DNA from: Strobilurus pachycystidiatus
Taxonomy: Eukaryota > Basidiomycota > Agaricomycetes > Agaricales > Physalacriaceae
DNA length: 64,000 nucleotides
Reading direction: 5' to 3'
NCBI GenBank assembly: GCA_019915135.1
Contig: JAHLMK010000023.1
Location: 372,001 to 436,000 of the forward strand
A program made the translations under genes and the position numbers. This document shows positions 11,421 through 23,087 of this stretch, one piece after another. The notes beneath the pieces are model-generated. The model did not search any database, was not told the DNA's origin, and saw only the letters and a program-made list of their open reading frames with translations. The first letter of the stretch is position 1. Every line of letters starts with the position of its first letter.

Positions 11421-12274
11421 GGTGGCCTACAGTAGTTCGCTGTGCACAACGTCCCCCGATTCTTCGTGAAATGTTCGTAAATTCGAAAGCAAAAAGGCTA
11501 GACGATGCTTTAGTTGGCAAGGAAAGCGAAGAAGAGCACCAACCAGTAATAAATTAGTTGTGAAATGGGCGGGTATAGCGGAAAGTTCTACTTTAGTTGA
11601 TAGATTGCAGCGAGCGTTGAGATCAGAACAGCATCACGTCATCGATGTCAGATCGCCTCGAGATCAGAGACTTGCAACGATGTATTTGCCATTGGACAAA
11701 GCACAAGTGGCACTCTAGTTTCTCGCTTCTGACGTGGGTGCAATCCTGATCAGTCCATCTTCCTCCACATGTACAGTACATACACGCGAGAAAGTCATGA
11801 CAGCTCTTTGAATCTCATCGTGGGGTTCTCCCACAACTGAAGATGGTCTCACCACCGACGTGACCTGGTACGCTTCCCTGTTCACTCTGGAGCAGTCTGG
11901 AGCGAAGAAATAGAGTCATTGAACGCTTCTCTGACCATGAGTGGGATGGCCTGAATCCTTCTCTTGCTTCAAGATAGCATCTTGCCAAGGCACATCGTGA
12001 AATTGAATCCACATAGAGCGGCTTTCTGCTTTGGGGAACGTTGCAGCGTTCTGCTTGCGCCTCTGAGCCTGAGCAGGACGATTCCGTTTCATTGAGACAC
12101 GGAAGCCATCGCTCATGATGAGTCGGGAGAAATCCACGAGAATATTTTCTAGCAATTAGATTGGCCTTAGGCCGCTGCCAATTTCCGCTGCCCTTGAATC
12201 TTTGATGATGGTAACACTGATAGCCTGCGTGCACAAATCTGATTCTCTAAGTTTTGAGTGGGTGATAAACAGAT
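11421..12274. other. intergenic, one unexplained open frame
   Basis: Lies between the arrestin-like gene start and the 3' end of the second alpha/beta hydrolase. A 139-codon minus-strand frame at 11815-12234, overlapped by another at 11916-12155, has no motif and no plausible partner exons, so it is not called as a gene. Confidence 0.4.
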
Positions 12275-13574
12275 TCAAAGTTTACTCAAAGGTTTGGCAG
12301 TCAAAATCCCAGCGATGGTATCCCCTACGGCCTCCGGTGCTTCTTCGACGACCTGTCCAATAGTCAGTGCTCTTGATGGTTCATGGAGATCACGAGATCA
12401 AGTTCTACCAGGTGACCACCGGCCGCGAGTCTTGTAACAGAGGCGAAGTTACGATTACGGAGCAAAGAATCTTGTTTTTCACGAGTGCTGGGTGAGGGAG
12501 GTTTTAGTGAGGATGGTACTTTCGAGACGTTGAATTGAATTGCTCACAACAGATCGCTCCGTGCACCATATAACAGATGGACAGGAACGCCAGCTCCCAT
12601 GAGTGTATCCAGCTCGGGCATAGTCAGCACCGACGTCGGGTCGGCGTGAAGAAACAGCAAGGATTCCTGTTTCGGCGTACAGGCCAATGTGACTTCGCCT
12701 GATGGCTTCTCTAAGAGGCCCAGAGCCTGGCAAGAATATCAGCGCCGGGGCTTGGTAGTATGTGGTTATCACTGACGATGAATGCATCGAAAACACGCTT
12801 GTCCCAGGTAATCCATGGTGCCTTGTTACTGAAGTATGCGCGTGCCACATTCCGGGATGGCCATGTGTGTTTTCGCAGCGGGATGCCCTCCAAGGCCATC
12901 TTATACATGGGTGAATGGTTGTTGTTCATATCGGCATCCCAAATGGCTGCTTCCACTAATATCACAGCCGCGAAAGGGGATGGTTGTCGGAGTAATGTGA
13001 AGTGGCGGTTGGCGAGAAGACTGGAGAGACATCAGATTCAATGGGAGGGAACTTGATTCTGAAGAGCCATACATGAAATTCGCAGCTGCCGAGTGACCCA
13101 CGGCTATGACCTTCTGCGTTCCTTTGCTAGGCGCTAGATGGTGCAGATACGTGTTCACGATCGCATTGGCATAGTTCGCGCCATCAGCTAGGAAGTAGGA
13201 TCAACATCAAGTGAGGCATGACGCGTCTAGAAGTCATCATACCAACCCAGTCGCCCGCCTCGACGTGGTCCCAGTTGAGTTGACTGGATTCACCGTGTCC
13301 CGGGTTGTCAATCGCCCAGGCTTCGGATACGCTTGGGCATTTGGAAAAGATCCTCTCGATGGGCACATCCCAGTGCTCTTTGTCTGGCAAGGTTCGAACA
13401 TTGAACGTCACGGCGAGATGGATACGACGCGAAAAGATACTTACGAAATCCGATGCCGTGCACGAATAGCAGCACGTAATTCTCCCCGGTGAAAGTCGAA
13501 ACGCTGGAGCGCCGATATCGCTTCACGTACGACTTGTAAGCACCAGCCTTGACGATGAATTGCGCGAATTGCAT
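12275..13574 (-). CDS. alpha/beta hydrolase
   Basis: Complete serine hydrolase of 321 residues. Seven exons join in frame: 13574-13445, 13383-13243, 13187-13073, 13020-12777, 12726-12548, 12487-12409 and 12352-12275. The oxyanion loop is FVHGIGFRHKEHW. The nucleophile elbow is VGHSAAAN with Ser123, that is G-x-S-x-A and not the common GxSxG. The likely acid is Asp268 in LLYGARSDLF and the base is His295 in AAGGHLVVEEAPE. No signal peptide is seen, so it is probably intracellular; substrate unknown. It is a close paralogue of the truncated gene at the left edge, on the same strand and with a shared first intron. An in-frame ATG further up (about 13685, MASPFYSNLKREPG) looks like a family N-terminus, but I found no clean splice joining it to this frame, so the start at 13574 is provisional. 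Confidence 0.87.
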
Positions 13575-16339
13575 GGAAGCAAACAGTTGAGATCTTTGTC
13601 CAGTGGGGATGGAGAAACCCCTTCATCGCCTTACCTGCGCATAGTCCAGGTTCGCGTTTCAGGTTACTGTAGAAGGGGGAGGCCATGAATATTGGGGTTT
13701 GAGTAAATCTTGGGTAAATCACTCGGCTCCTAGACTCGGCAGTTCCGTCGGGACCCGGTCGAGTAGAATACACTTCCTTCTTTCCTCTCTTCCTGTATGA
13801 AGGGGTCCCGACAGAAAAGGACGATGGATGATGCATTAATGATGGCCGAGCGACGCCTTGCTCGGTTGAAGGTCCAAGTGGAATCCTAGTAATTCACATG
13901 TTGTAGTCAACAACAAGGTGCTGGTTCAAGACGATTCAACGGAGCTTCAAATTTCAGCGGCGCTTCTTTCGGCAATGTGCGAGCCGCATCATCGGAGGTA
14001 ACCGAACTCAACTCTTAGTCTCGTCCCATACAGTCCTCTTCCAACGAGTTTCAATGTTTACGCTCCCGAGTCCCCGACTTAAGAGTCCCCAAGCTTGAGA
14101 TCTTGAGATGCCACTCGTCCAACATCCGCAATATCCAGTCTTGACGACTACCCTCTTCTCTGCCAGTGGACATCACTTGACGGACGAAGACATCCGTACA
14201 TTTTGGCCAGCCCAATAACCTGGCCTCTCTCTATCAGAAGCAAGCTCCTCGATCTGTCGACGCTTTCTCATTACAGGATGTCGGTCACCTGGCTAGGGCT
14301 TGCCTTTTCCCCGCCTCAAATCATTCAGCCATATGTGCTGCAGACATCTCTCTAGGTCTCGTTTATACGTCAGCTTGTACTCTTCTTCTGCTGTTTCTTC
14401 ATCGTGGAGTCTATTCTACACACGAACTGTCTGCCAACCGCAGACCTGGGACCCTTTCAGCTGCTCCGTCGCGCTATTGGCTGGGCCAAACTATGGACCG
14501 CGCCCCATGGCTGCTTCTGGAAAGGTCTGAACTGACTTCAAGGCATCCACAACATTTGGCAGATTTCTAGGGCCAGATTGCATCGGAGACGAATAAAATC
14601 CGGTATGAAGGTGCGTTCTCCAAGCATCCCTCTCTCTGTCGCCGTGACTGCAGCACTGGTTGCATTTTCATCCCTTCCATCCTCAGAGAGATCTCCGTCG
14701 TCTGTATCCTTCTCCGCAAGGTCTATCTCCTGTAGGATCTCCATGTCAAGGAATCGGCACACAGTCAATGCCTGCTTTAATTCTCGGCCGTGGCACCTTC
14801 AAACTATGTGGTCTCTGCACAAGTTTTTGGATCTACTATTGAAAGGAGGTGCTTCAGATATTGTTTATGTTGAATCTCTCATGCACCTTGGTCATCATTT
14901 GTGGCGAGCAGGCCGTGAATATGACCAACGCATCACGAAGGCGTTTGTCGGCTTTGGCTCAGACACTGATGTTGACAGAATTCAGGACGGTTGATGTGGT
15001 TAGCGATCTACCACAACGGAGACATTGTCTACAAGCTTGGAATTCACCTTGTAGGCTGCGGCTTTCGCTTGCCATTCCGTCGCTAGTAGAGACGTTCCTG
15101 TCACAGGTAAATGTCAACAACTGTCGCTGCGGATTCTACGATCAGGTTACATAGTATTAGTACGTGGCGATTATATGGCCTGGAGTTCCAAAGTGGTTGT
15201 GAACACGGAATGCATTCCCTCTTTCGACGCAGATCCGCCTCCGCCGCCGCATACGATAATCATCCTGTTTCAAGGGCCGTTCTCATGACACGTCCTATTC
15301 TTGTGAGACGATAGTCACTCGGCGTCCGTCTACTACGTAGTAAGTTAACTTACTTGATCTTGATATTCCCAGCCAATATTGATCAATCGTACATGTGAGT
15401 CGGCCATCTCGGTTGTCGATGACCATCATGACGCTGTCCTAATAAACGGCCTAGGTCCTTGGGTAATTATGGGTGCCATAACGACGCTATATTGAACGCC
15501 CACCAGCGCGTTTACTCTGTGGGCCGATGACCCACCCATGGCCTTGTCATATCATTTCATCGTTCAGCTGCGATATCGGCGCACTTGATTCAGCTCGCAG
15601 AGTACTCTGCACTGAAGCAATTAGATTGTGAACTTGCTGCGCATCCTTGGTATTGAATTTGATGGATTTGTGTGGTCTAGGGGTCTAGGGCACAAGCTGC
15701 GAAGGGTTGAAGATGGATTCACAACGCGGGGCTCTCGTACGAAACTTATGGTTACTTACGTGCTTGCGTTTGTTAACCTCGAGGCTTCCGTGGCTTCTTG
15801 CTAAGTGTCGACGCATGCCTTTGCTGGCTCCTACGAGGACCTAAGAGATTGTGAGCCGCAGCCGCATGCTGTGCGCCACTAGGAGCGGTGAAAGAGAGTT
15901 CCAACTTGGTTCAAATGCTTTGAATTGTTTTCCGATTTGGCTATGTATCCTGTCTTGATCTTGTCCGAAATGAGGTGAGGGTTCGATCAGTCTTTCCCTG
16001 AGAAAGTTGTGGGTATAGCCGCTGTAGCGCTTCTTGCCCCCCACCCGCCACCATGTGGTCTGCCACTCCTGCTGTCTTTACTTAACCCTCACACTCACTC
16101 CATTGGACCGTCACACATCAAGCAGCAATCGACTTGTCTGCCCTCACACTCTTTACGCAAAGACAACTGACAGCTGATCGGTGCAAGACCTCCTGTATGG
16201 CATGTCTGTATCGGATTTTGGCAGCGGAAAGCGAGGGAGGCACCTCAGCCAACGTCGCTATCGCATGCTCGGCAAGAACGGATCGACGCCATGGGCACAC
16301 ACAGCGAGATGGCGGAGGAGTGACGCGTATGTCCTTTAG
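13575..16339. other. sparse region, no gene assigned
   Basis: About 2.7 kb with only short frames on both strands. A hydrophobic stretch near 14350-14410 and an open frame at 14578-14994 could be remnants of a membrane protein, but no exon chain or family motif holds together. The sequence CCACCATGTGG near 16050 is a good start context followed by a very short frame; it may be the true first exon of the mucin-like gene downstream. Confidence 0.4.
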
Positions 16340-18290
16340 TCGCGTCGGAGACATTTCCATTAAAAAAGTCTGGCAGCACGGCGGACGAGTCGTCAACGGT
16401 CGCGACTTCAGGCGGACCGTCATCTATAATCTCCAATACATTGACTCTGTCATCTGAGACCTTCAGCATTCCGACCTCGACTTTCACGCCATCCACCAGC
16501 AGCACCTCCCCTTCCGCTTCCTCCGCCCCCTCAAGCTCAGTCTCAGCCCCCGGCTCCTCCTCGGAAGCATCCATGAGTGTTTTCTGGTCCTCTCAGTCTT
16601 CGTCCTCCTCGTCGTCCAGTAGCCTGTCGTAAGGAACACTGTTCCCTTGACGTACTACAACACATTATTGATGAACATTTGTAGCATCTCTTCTTCCCAG
16701 GCTTCTGATTCATTCTCTTCCTCATTAACATCGTATTCATGGTCTTCGGTATCCACTTCCTGGACATCCGTTTCGAGTACTCAGCCACCTGCTTCGAGTA
16801 GCCAGCCACCCGCTTCGAGTAGCCAGCCGCCCGCTTCGAGTAGCCAGTTATCCATCTCGAGTACTCAGCCACCTGCTTCGAGTAGCCCGCCACCTGCTTC
16901 GAGTAGCCCGCCACCTGCTTCGAGTAGCCCGCCACCTGCTTCGAGTAGCCCGCCACCTGCTTCGAGTAGCCCGCCACCTGCTTCGAGTAGCCAGCCGCCC
17001 GCTTCGAGTAGCCAGCCATCCATCTCGAGTACTCAGCCACCTGCTTCGAGTAGCCCGCCATCTGCTTCGAGTAGCCCGCCGCCTGCTTCGAGTAGCCAGC
17101 TACCCGTCTCGAGTAGCCAGCCACCCGTCTCGAGTGCTCAGCCATCCGTCTCGAGTGCCCAGCCATCGGTTTCGAGTGCCCAGCCATTAACAACGACAAC
17201 CGTTCTTTTGACCACGAGGACGGTCACTACGAATGAAACGATTTCATCTACGTCGCTGATTACATCACATACCTCATTATCTACACTTACCTCGAACTTG
17301 AATCCTGTTAACCCATCTTCATCTTTCCTCGCCTCAACCAAAACAATTACTTCCTTCCCCAGTAGCTCTTCATCCGGTGTTCTGAGCACAGATAGTCCTG
17401 GACAAGGAAATTCGTGAGTGTTCACTTCACACCTTCTGTATCTCCTCACGTTCGACTTCTGCAGGTTCTCAAGGAACACAGGTGCAATCGTCGGTGTCGC
17501 TCTAGCTGTGGCCTTCATTGTCATCCTCTCTGCGTTTCTGGTCTTCTTCGGATGTCGAAAATACCGGAAACGACGTCACACAGGCAATGGCTCTTGGCAA
17601 CCGCCTCTCACTGACGATGTATCAGTTCATGGAGGCGCTGGTGCTGTTGGTGAACAGGCATCCATGCGCGAAGTCGTGCCCACCGAAGCTGCTGATCACA
17701 GCCCCACCCAAACTTTGATGCACTCGAGCACACAAGGACACCTTCTGTCTCGTCACTCTTCCGAAGGACATCAATTATCCAGTTTGGGTCATTCTTCGGG
17801 AGAGTCGTCGACTCATGGCTTGCTCGCCTCTGCGTCTCGCGTGGCGCGTTCAGTGGAATCTCCCCCTACTAGTTTCCCATTTTCGGACCCTCTGCCGGAC
17901 ATTACTATACCCATTTCGGATCCGCATCCGTCTATTCCACGCACCCCCAGCTCGCCGACGTCCATCTATTCCAATCGAGCGTCCTTACTGAATCCCCCGA
18001 CCGCCGTACCCCTGATGCCAACCATCAGTGTCAGGCCACATTCGCCACCCCAAGCCCCGGTTTGGCCCCCGCCTCCCGTAAGGCTACCCTCGTTCGGTGG
18101 ATCTACTTCGGAGTTGCCCAATTTACTGCACACGGAGAGGCCTCGTCTACTGCCAACGGATAGTTATGTCAGTTTTCGCGATGAAGCAGACTATTCTCGG
18201 CCCATTCTCGGATCTGGAAGAGTGCAGCCGGAGAGAAGTGACGACGAGGATGACGATTCTGGACGTTTCAATGTACCGCGAACTCTTTGA
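16340..18290 (+). CDS. mucin-like single-pass membrane protein, 5' end unresolved
   Basis: Ser/Thr/Pro-rich ectodomain, one membrane span and a cytoplasmic tail, the layout of fungal wall-sensor or signalling mucins. Clear exons are 16340-16628, 16685-17413 and 17465-18290. The first visible exon begins after a splice acceptor (CCTTTAG), so the start codon and any signal peptide lie upstream and were not found. The ectodomain includes about 20 copies of a 7-residue unit such as SSSPPPA. The span is about 20 residues, IVGVALAVAFIVILSAFLVF, followed by a basic stop-transfer stretch (CRKYRKRRH). The roughly 240-residue tail is Ser/Pro-rich and ends in an acidic run, SDDEDDDSGRF. No WSC or kinase domain is seen. 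Role inferred only from architecture: likely O-mannosylated and at the plasma membrane. Confidence 0.7.
16773..17186 (+). repeat. 21-nt tandem repeat coding 7-residue units
   Basis: About 20 units of 21 nt, typified by TCGAGTAGCCCGCCACCTGCT, coding SS(S/T/A)(Q/P)PP(A/V). Units 6-10 are nearly identical (SSSPPPA). The rarer pair SSSQ(L/P)SI then SSTQPPA occurs twice, at units 4-5 and 12-13, which suggests a block duplication of eight units (168 nt). Because the unit is a multiple of three and lacks stops, the opposite strand is also open. Confidence 0.92.
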
Positions 18291-20152
18291 TTTTGATGCA
18301 GACTTTCTCTTCGACTGGAACTTTGAATGTTTGACACACACGACACGCATGCTTTCTTGGTTGCAGACACGCGAATTTGTACACACGCCCTCTCACTCTT
18401 TTATTACGATACCCATGCTTCGATGATGCTTGAAGTAGCGTACTGTACTTATGCTTGATAATGTGCGCCTTCAACGCCCATTCTTACTGTTGCTACACTA
18501 TTAACCACACATTTCCTAGGCTTCGTTTAGCTCGGCCAGTAGCAGTCAGTATGCCCTCCGGCATTGTTTTGGTCCGTTCATGTTGGCTCTGGTCGCTTGT
18601 ATATCTGACCAACGATAGGCGTGTGGCGGCGCTCATACCTTTGTATCATTCGATATAAATAGAGCACAATCAGCGCGTTTAGTTTGAGTGGGTTTCCTTT
18701 CCGCCCCATTGTATTGTATATCATGACGAATCCAGAATGGAGATCCGCCGACGCCATCCGTGTTTGGTGAACAACTCAATCGCAGTCGACTTCACAAGCG
18801 AAAATGAACGGCCGAGCAGATTGCCAGTCTTCGGGACCCAAGACAGGTGGCGATGATCAACGCTCAGCCCGAGGCGTCGAGACTCCGCAAACTCAAGAGG
18901 CAAGACGTGTGGCGATAACTGGAGGTTCGATATACGGCACGTCTGATGCTGTTGTAGGCCATATCTGAGATCATGGAAGAAGCTGGTACGTGATCCTTGG
19001 CACCTTTCTCATTTCGCTGCATCAAGACGGTTTGAAGTAGACGTGCGCCACCTCTTTGACTGATACTCCTACGAACGCTCCCAGTGTGGACATTGCATTG
19101 AACTGTCATTGCAAGATTAGATCTATCGAACTAGCTTATACAGGCGGACTTAGCCCTACACCACTGTCTTTAAAAGTTGCAGAGCTTTCTACGCGCAACT
19201 ACTACATTCACGCATAGACCTAGCGTAGACGCGACCTGGGAGACAGGGGGCCAGGACCGCATGGGACCCATTGTCGCAGATGCTGAGTCCGGATGAGCCA
19301 CTAATCCGCAAGCGCGTCTGATGATGTCTCTCTAGGCATGGCGCGCCGACGGTGATCGTGATATTGACGCGCCTCTTTGTCGAGGCAGGTACTTGAGCTA
19401 ATCACATCAATGATCTCTACTCTGCTGTCGAAATGTTCGCGGTGGGCGTGGGGAGTCATACCCTTGTACCGGTCTCTGAGCGGCATCGCCAACCTACACT
19501 AACCGCTCATGGCTACCGGCTCAATTATGATGATGTTGATCCACCGTCACTGCCACCGTGAGTGTTACAGTTGATATCGAATGACTTTTCGTCCTCGTAG
19601 AAACCGACTAGAACCGACTGTGTGAAAGCTATCCATATCACGTCGACCAATCATTCTTGTGAACGCCCTTCCATTCTGAGATGCAGAGAAACGGACTCGT
19701 GCCACGCCTCTGAGTCCTACCATACGCGTGCACTTCGACATCATCCAACATCCAGTCTGGTAGACGCCCGTCCCGATGGCCCTCCCGGGGCCTTGTATAC
19801 GGTCACAAGGATTGAACACGCGCATGGAGCTAAAAGTAAACGCCTCTTGAACTAAAAGTAAACGCTGCCGGACCGTTCACGGACCTTATATTGGAGCTTT
19901 CCTGACGCATAAAGTTGGAGAGCAGTCATGCTTCATCGACTTCCGCTCGAAAGCATCCGGCCTCCGCGACTAAACTGTTACATTTACAGTGTCTAGGTCA
20001 CTCCACATCGACGACCACAGAACTTTCCTCTGCTTCCTTCTGGCCTGCTGAGACAAACTGCATAGTCAATTTGAGTTGACAACGCTCTCCATATAGGAGT
20101 TCCCGTCCTCAAGACCTTCTTTCAACATCGATATCCTTCCCTTCGCCTCATC
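18291..20152. other. intergenic, pectin methylesterase promoter at right end
   Basis: Nearly 1.9 kb with no recognisable gene. The right end should contain the promoter of the pectin methylesterase; the sequence CCATATAGG near 20090 is a weak TATA candidate, and a direct repeat lies further up at 19830-19865. Confidence 0.5.
19830..19865 (+). repeat. two direct copies of CTAAAAGTAAACGC
   Basis: Exact 14-nt copies at 19830-19843 and 19852-19865, period 22 nt, about 290-320 nt upstream of the pectin methylesterase start codon. The period is about two helical turns, so both would face the same side of the helix. A binding site for a regulator is possible; this is inference from spacing only. 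Confidence 0.6.
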
Positions 20153-21587
20153 ATGTTCTCGCTTCGCCCCCGTTCTACTTTCATTTCCCTCTTTCTTCTT
20201 TATCTATGTACTCTCATCGCCTCGACGCCAATCGCCAAGCGCACGGCTCGTACTAGCGCTCCTTCTGGCGCCGTCGTAGTACGCGGCACTGACGCGGCGT
20301 CGGGAGAGTATTCCACAATCCAGGATGCTGTCGATTCCCTTGCCGATGATGGATCCGACCAAGTTATCTTCATTTACGCCGGTGTGTAGTTGTGGTGGGC
20401 GTAAGAGTTTCTCAATTGACTAAGCATATGCGTTTACAGGAACATATGCAGAGCAGGTCTACATTACTCGTGATGGTCGTACGACGGTAAGTAGTATATC
20501 TACTACTTGACTCTAGCAATGTTACTAAGCAAACATTGACTGACCGTTTCATTAGCTGATGGGCGAGACCGAGGACACGTCGGATTACTCTGGTAACACT
20601 GTTACCCTTACACACTCCTTGTCGGCTGGCGAAGCTGGAGATGACGACTCTAGCGGCACGCTGCGCGTTCACAAGGATGATTTCTACGTTTACAACATCA
20701 ACATCAAGAACACGGTTCGTGTTCAAAATCCATCAGCATTCGCAAGACCGCCTTTTCATATTGTAATGTTAGTTCGGAAAGGCTTCCTCTGGCGGACAGG
20801 CTCTGGCCTTGAGCGCGTACGGAACCGGTGCTTACTACGGTGTCGGCTTCTACTCGTAAGGAATCCGTTGTGGCGCGTCTTGAGAGTATCTGATGTTTTT
20901 ACCTCAGATACCAAGACACTGTCCTCACCGAGTCCGGCAATCAATTCTTTGGATCATGCTACATTGAGGGTGCCGTGGACTACATTTTCGGCCAGAAGTC
21001 ATTCGCATTCTTCCACAAGAACACCATCGCTTCTACCAGTGCTGGTGCTATCACTGCAAACGGAGCCCCATCCTCGGGATCCAGTATCTGTAAGTATCAT
21101 ACGGTCATAGGCGTACTTTGCTGAAACCTGGTCTAGATGTCATCAACAAGTCTAACATCATAACCAGCGAAAACGCCTCGGGTGATCTCACTGGACGCGT
21201 TTACCTCGGCCGCCCTTGGACTCAATATGCACAGTGAGTCCCTCGTTTCCTATGCATTTCCGGTGAATTCCTGAAACATGCGCGTCATTCTAGGGTAGTG
21301 TATATCTCTTGCGCACTCGGTGACTTGATCAACAGCGCTGGATGGGAAGAGTGGTCTTCTACCGAACCTAACACTGCTGACGTTTTCTTTGCCGAGTACG
21401 ACAGCTCCGGTATGTTTTGACCCCGTGTCTTGCCAGCCCCGTAGCTGAAGTTGCTCCAGGTGAAGGCGCTGACGACAGCGACCGTGCATCATTTGGCACC
21501 ATCCTATCCTCCAGCTCTGGATATAGCATTGCCGATATCCTGGGATCTGACTACGCATCCTGGGTTGACTCTGCCTACTACCCATGA
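20153..21587 (+). CDS. secreted pectin methylesterase (CE8)
   Basis: Removes methyl ester groups from homogalacturonan outside the cell. Eight exons join in frame: 20153-20381, 20440-20486, 20556-20714, 20773-20855, 20908-21089, 21137-21233, 21294-21409 and 21460-21587, giving 346 residues. A signal peptide is clear at the start (FISLFLLYLCTLIAS). Catalytic residues of the right-handed beta-helix family are present: acid/base Asp176 in SYQDTVL and nucleophile Asp197 in AVDYIFGQ, 21 residues apart as in known enzymes, then the substrate Arg in YLGRPWTQY and a late Trp in GWEEW. Length matches fungal single-domain pectinesterases, with no carbohydrate-binding module. It is likely to be substrate-regulated; a direct repeat in its upstream region is noted separately. 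Confidence 0.95.
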
Positions 21588-22136
21588 TGTTGTCGCTGCT
21601 TAGGTTTACTGTAACGGTTTTCTGGTGTTGTCGACTGCTGTTCACTGTAGCCCGTCTTGACCTGTTGATACAGCGAGCGATTCAATTGCAGTTCATTACG
21701 GAAAGCATATCTGACGGCTGCTGTATCCTTCTGAAACGCCCAAGGAATGAAAGCGGAAGAATTCGGTGTCGAACACTTTAGCGCGCTCAAGCGCTCAAAC
21801 CCAAATGCCGCTCCAACATCACGATCATGAGTTGGCGGCGCTGTAACTTATACACTGGGCTCTATGAACCGTTGCTTACTCAAACCAGCGGCCTCAGCGA
21901 GGTATGCTCCTGACCGAACTTCGTTGTAATGCTCGAATTCTGACTGCAAGTGTGATTCGATCAAACTCATTGTCTGCCAACTCAGAGCCGCTATGGACCA
22001 TGGAGGTGCTGTTGACCTTCCGAGTCGTGTTCACAGCACGATGTAACGAATGCAACAGATGCAATTCCTAATGACACAATGTATACGATTTCTTCTTTCC
22101 ATCTTCCCCGCTTGGTTTTAATGATATACAATAAGC
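21588..22136. other. convergent intergenic space
   Basis: Between the stop codons of the pectin methylesterase and cyclophilin genes. No gene motif was seen on either strand. Confidence 0.5.
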
Positions 22137-22786
22137 TTAGACGGTACCAGAAGCGGCAATCACGACCTTCTTCTTGGGGGTACCAGAAGCGGTTCCGAGG
22201 GCCTCGATGGTCTTGACGAGCTCGAGGTTCTCGACGACCTCGCCGAAGACGACGTGGGCACCATCGAGCCAAGAGGTGACGACAGTGGTGATGAAGAACT
22301 GCGAGCCTGCATTGATGATCAGATCGCACGCCGACGCGTGCAAAAAAGAGGTAGCGTACCGTTGGTGTTCTTGCCGGCGTTGGCCATGGAGAGGATGCCG
22401 GGCTTGGTGTGCTTGAGCTGGAAGTTCTCGTCTACGCGGCGCGGGTCAGATCAGCGCCATCGGGGGGCGGGGCGCAGCGCGGACTTACCAGCGAACTTCT
22501 CGCCGTAGATGGACTTGCCACCAGTGCCGTTATGCCTGGTGAAGTCACCACCCTGGAGCATGAAGTTGGGAATGATGCGGTGGAAGCCAGAGCCAGCGTA
22601 GCCGAAGCCGTTCTGGCCAGTGGCGAGCTCGCGGAAGTTTCTAGTGGTCTTGGGCACAGCGTCGTCATACAGCTTGAAGACGATGCGGCCGGCGTTTTGG
22701 CCGTCAATGGTGATGTCGAACTAGTCGGGACGTCAGCGGTGGGTTCATTTCGGCAACACGGGCCCACTAACGTAGACGTTAGACAT
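22137..22786 (-). CDS. cyclophilin A, peptidyl-prolyl cis-trans isomerase
   Basis: Cytosolic proline isomerase and cyclosporin A target. Four exons join in frame: 22786-22772 (only 15 nt, coding MSNVY), 22720-22489, 22431-22360 and 22306-22137, giving 162 residues, the normal size for single-domain cyclophilin A. The signature [20 protein letters not shown] contains the catalytic Arg, SQFFITT follows, and [14 protein letters not shown] contains the Trp needed for cyclosporin binding. The end is [18 protein letters not shown]-like CATAAAAGG sits about 48 nt upstream of the start. Confidence 0.97.
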
Positions 22787-22831
22787 GGTAGTAGAGAGAT
22801 GAGAGCTGGGCAAATAGAGGCCTTTCGAAAA

Positions 22832-22840
22832 GCCTTTTAT
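22832..22840 (-). promoter_or_regulatory. TATA-like box of the cyclophilin gene
   Basis: Reads CATAAAAGG on the minus strand, about 48-54 nt upstream of the start codon. Assigned by position and sequence only. Confidence 0.4.
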
Positions 22841-23087
22841 GGGTTTCTGCCATCGATGATCAGATCTATCACGTGGCACACAGCCATTTTCACTGATGTC
22901 AGATGTGGCGCCGCTTCTAGGGCTTTACTATTAGCTGATATAGTAATCAGTCCACCGATGGCTGTTTCAATTGCAGGAGTAATGGTACAAATGGGATGTC
23001 AGTAAGTACAATATGCATCGTCGAGTCAATAGCTGCTCGATCGTATGGAGAAAGGGTTAAAGGAAAAGAGGGACGTTATGACGATGT

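Noticed and set aside
11815..12234. 139-codon minus-strand frame
   Set aside because: No motif, overlapped by another open frame of equal quality, no splice chain; could be 3' UTR or decayed sequence.
13620..13690. Upstream first exon MASPFYSNLKREPG for the second alpha/beta hydrolase
   Set aside because: Looks like a family N-terminus and has a good donor (CAG|GTAAGG), but no acceptor before 13574 restores the reading frame. Kept as an open possibility, not annotated.
14300..14994. Possible membrane-protein exons (DUF6534-like idea)
   Set aside because: One hydrophobic stretch only; frames do not join and the family signature is missing.
16543..17199. 218-codon minus-strand frame rich in AGYSKQV units
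   Set aside because: It is the mirror of the 21-nt repeat on the plus strand, whose unit is a multiple of three without stops. The plus strand shows coherent exons, a membrane span and a tail.
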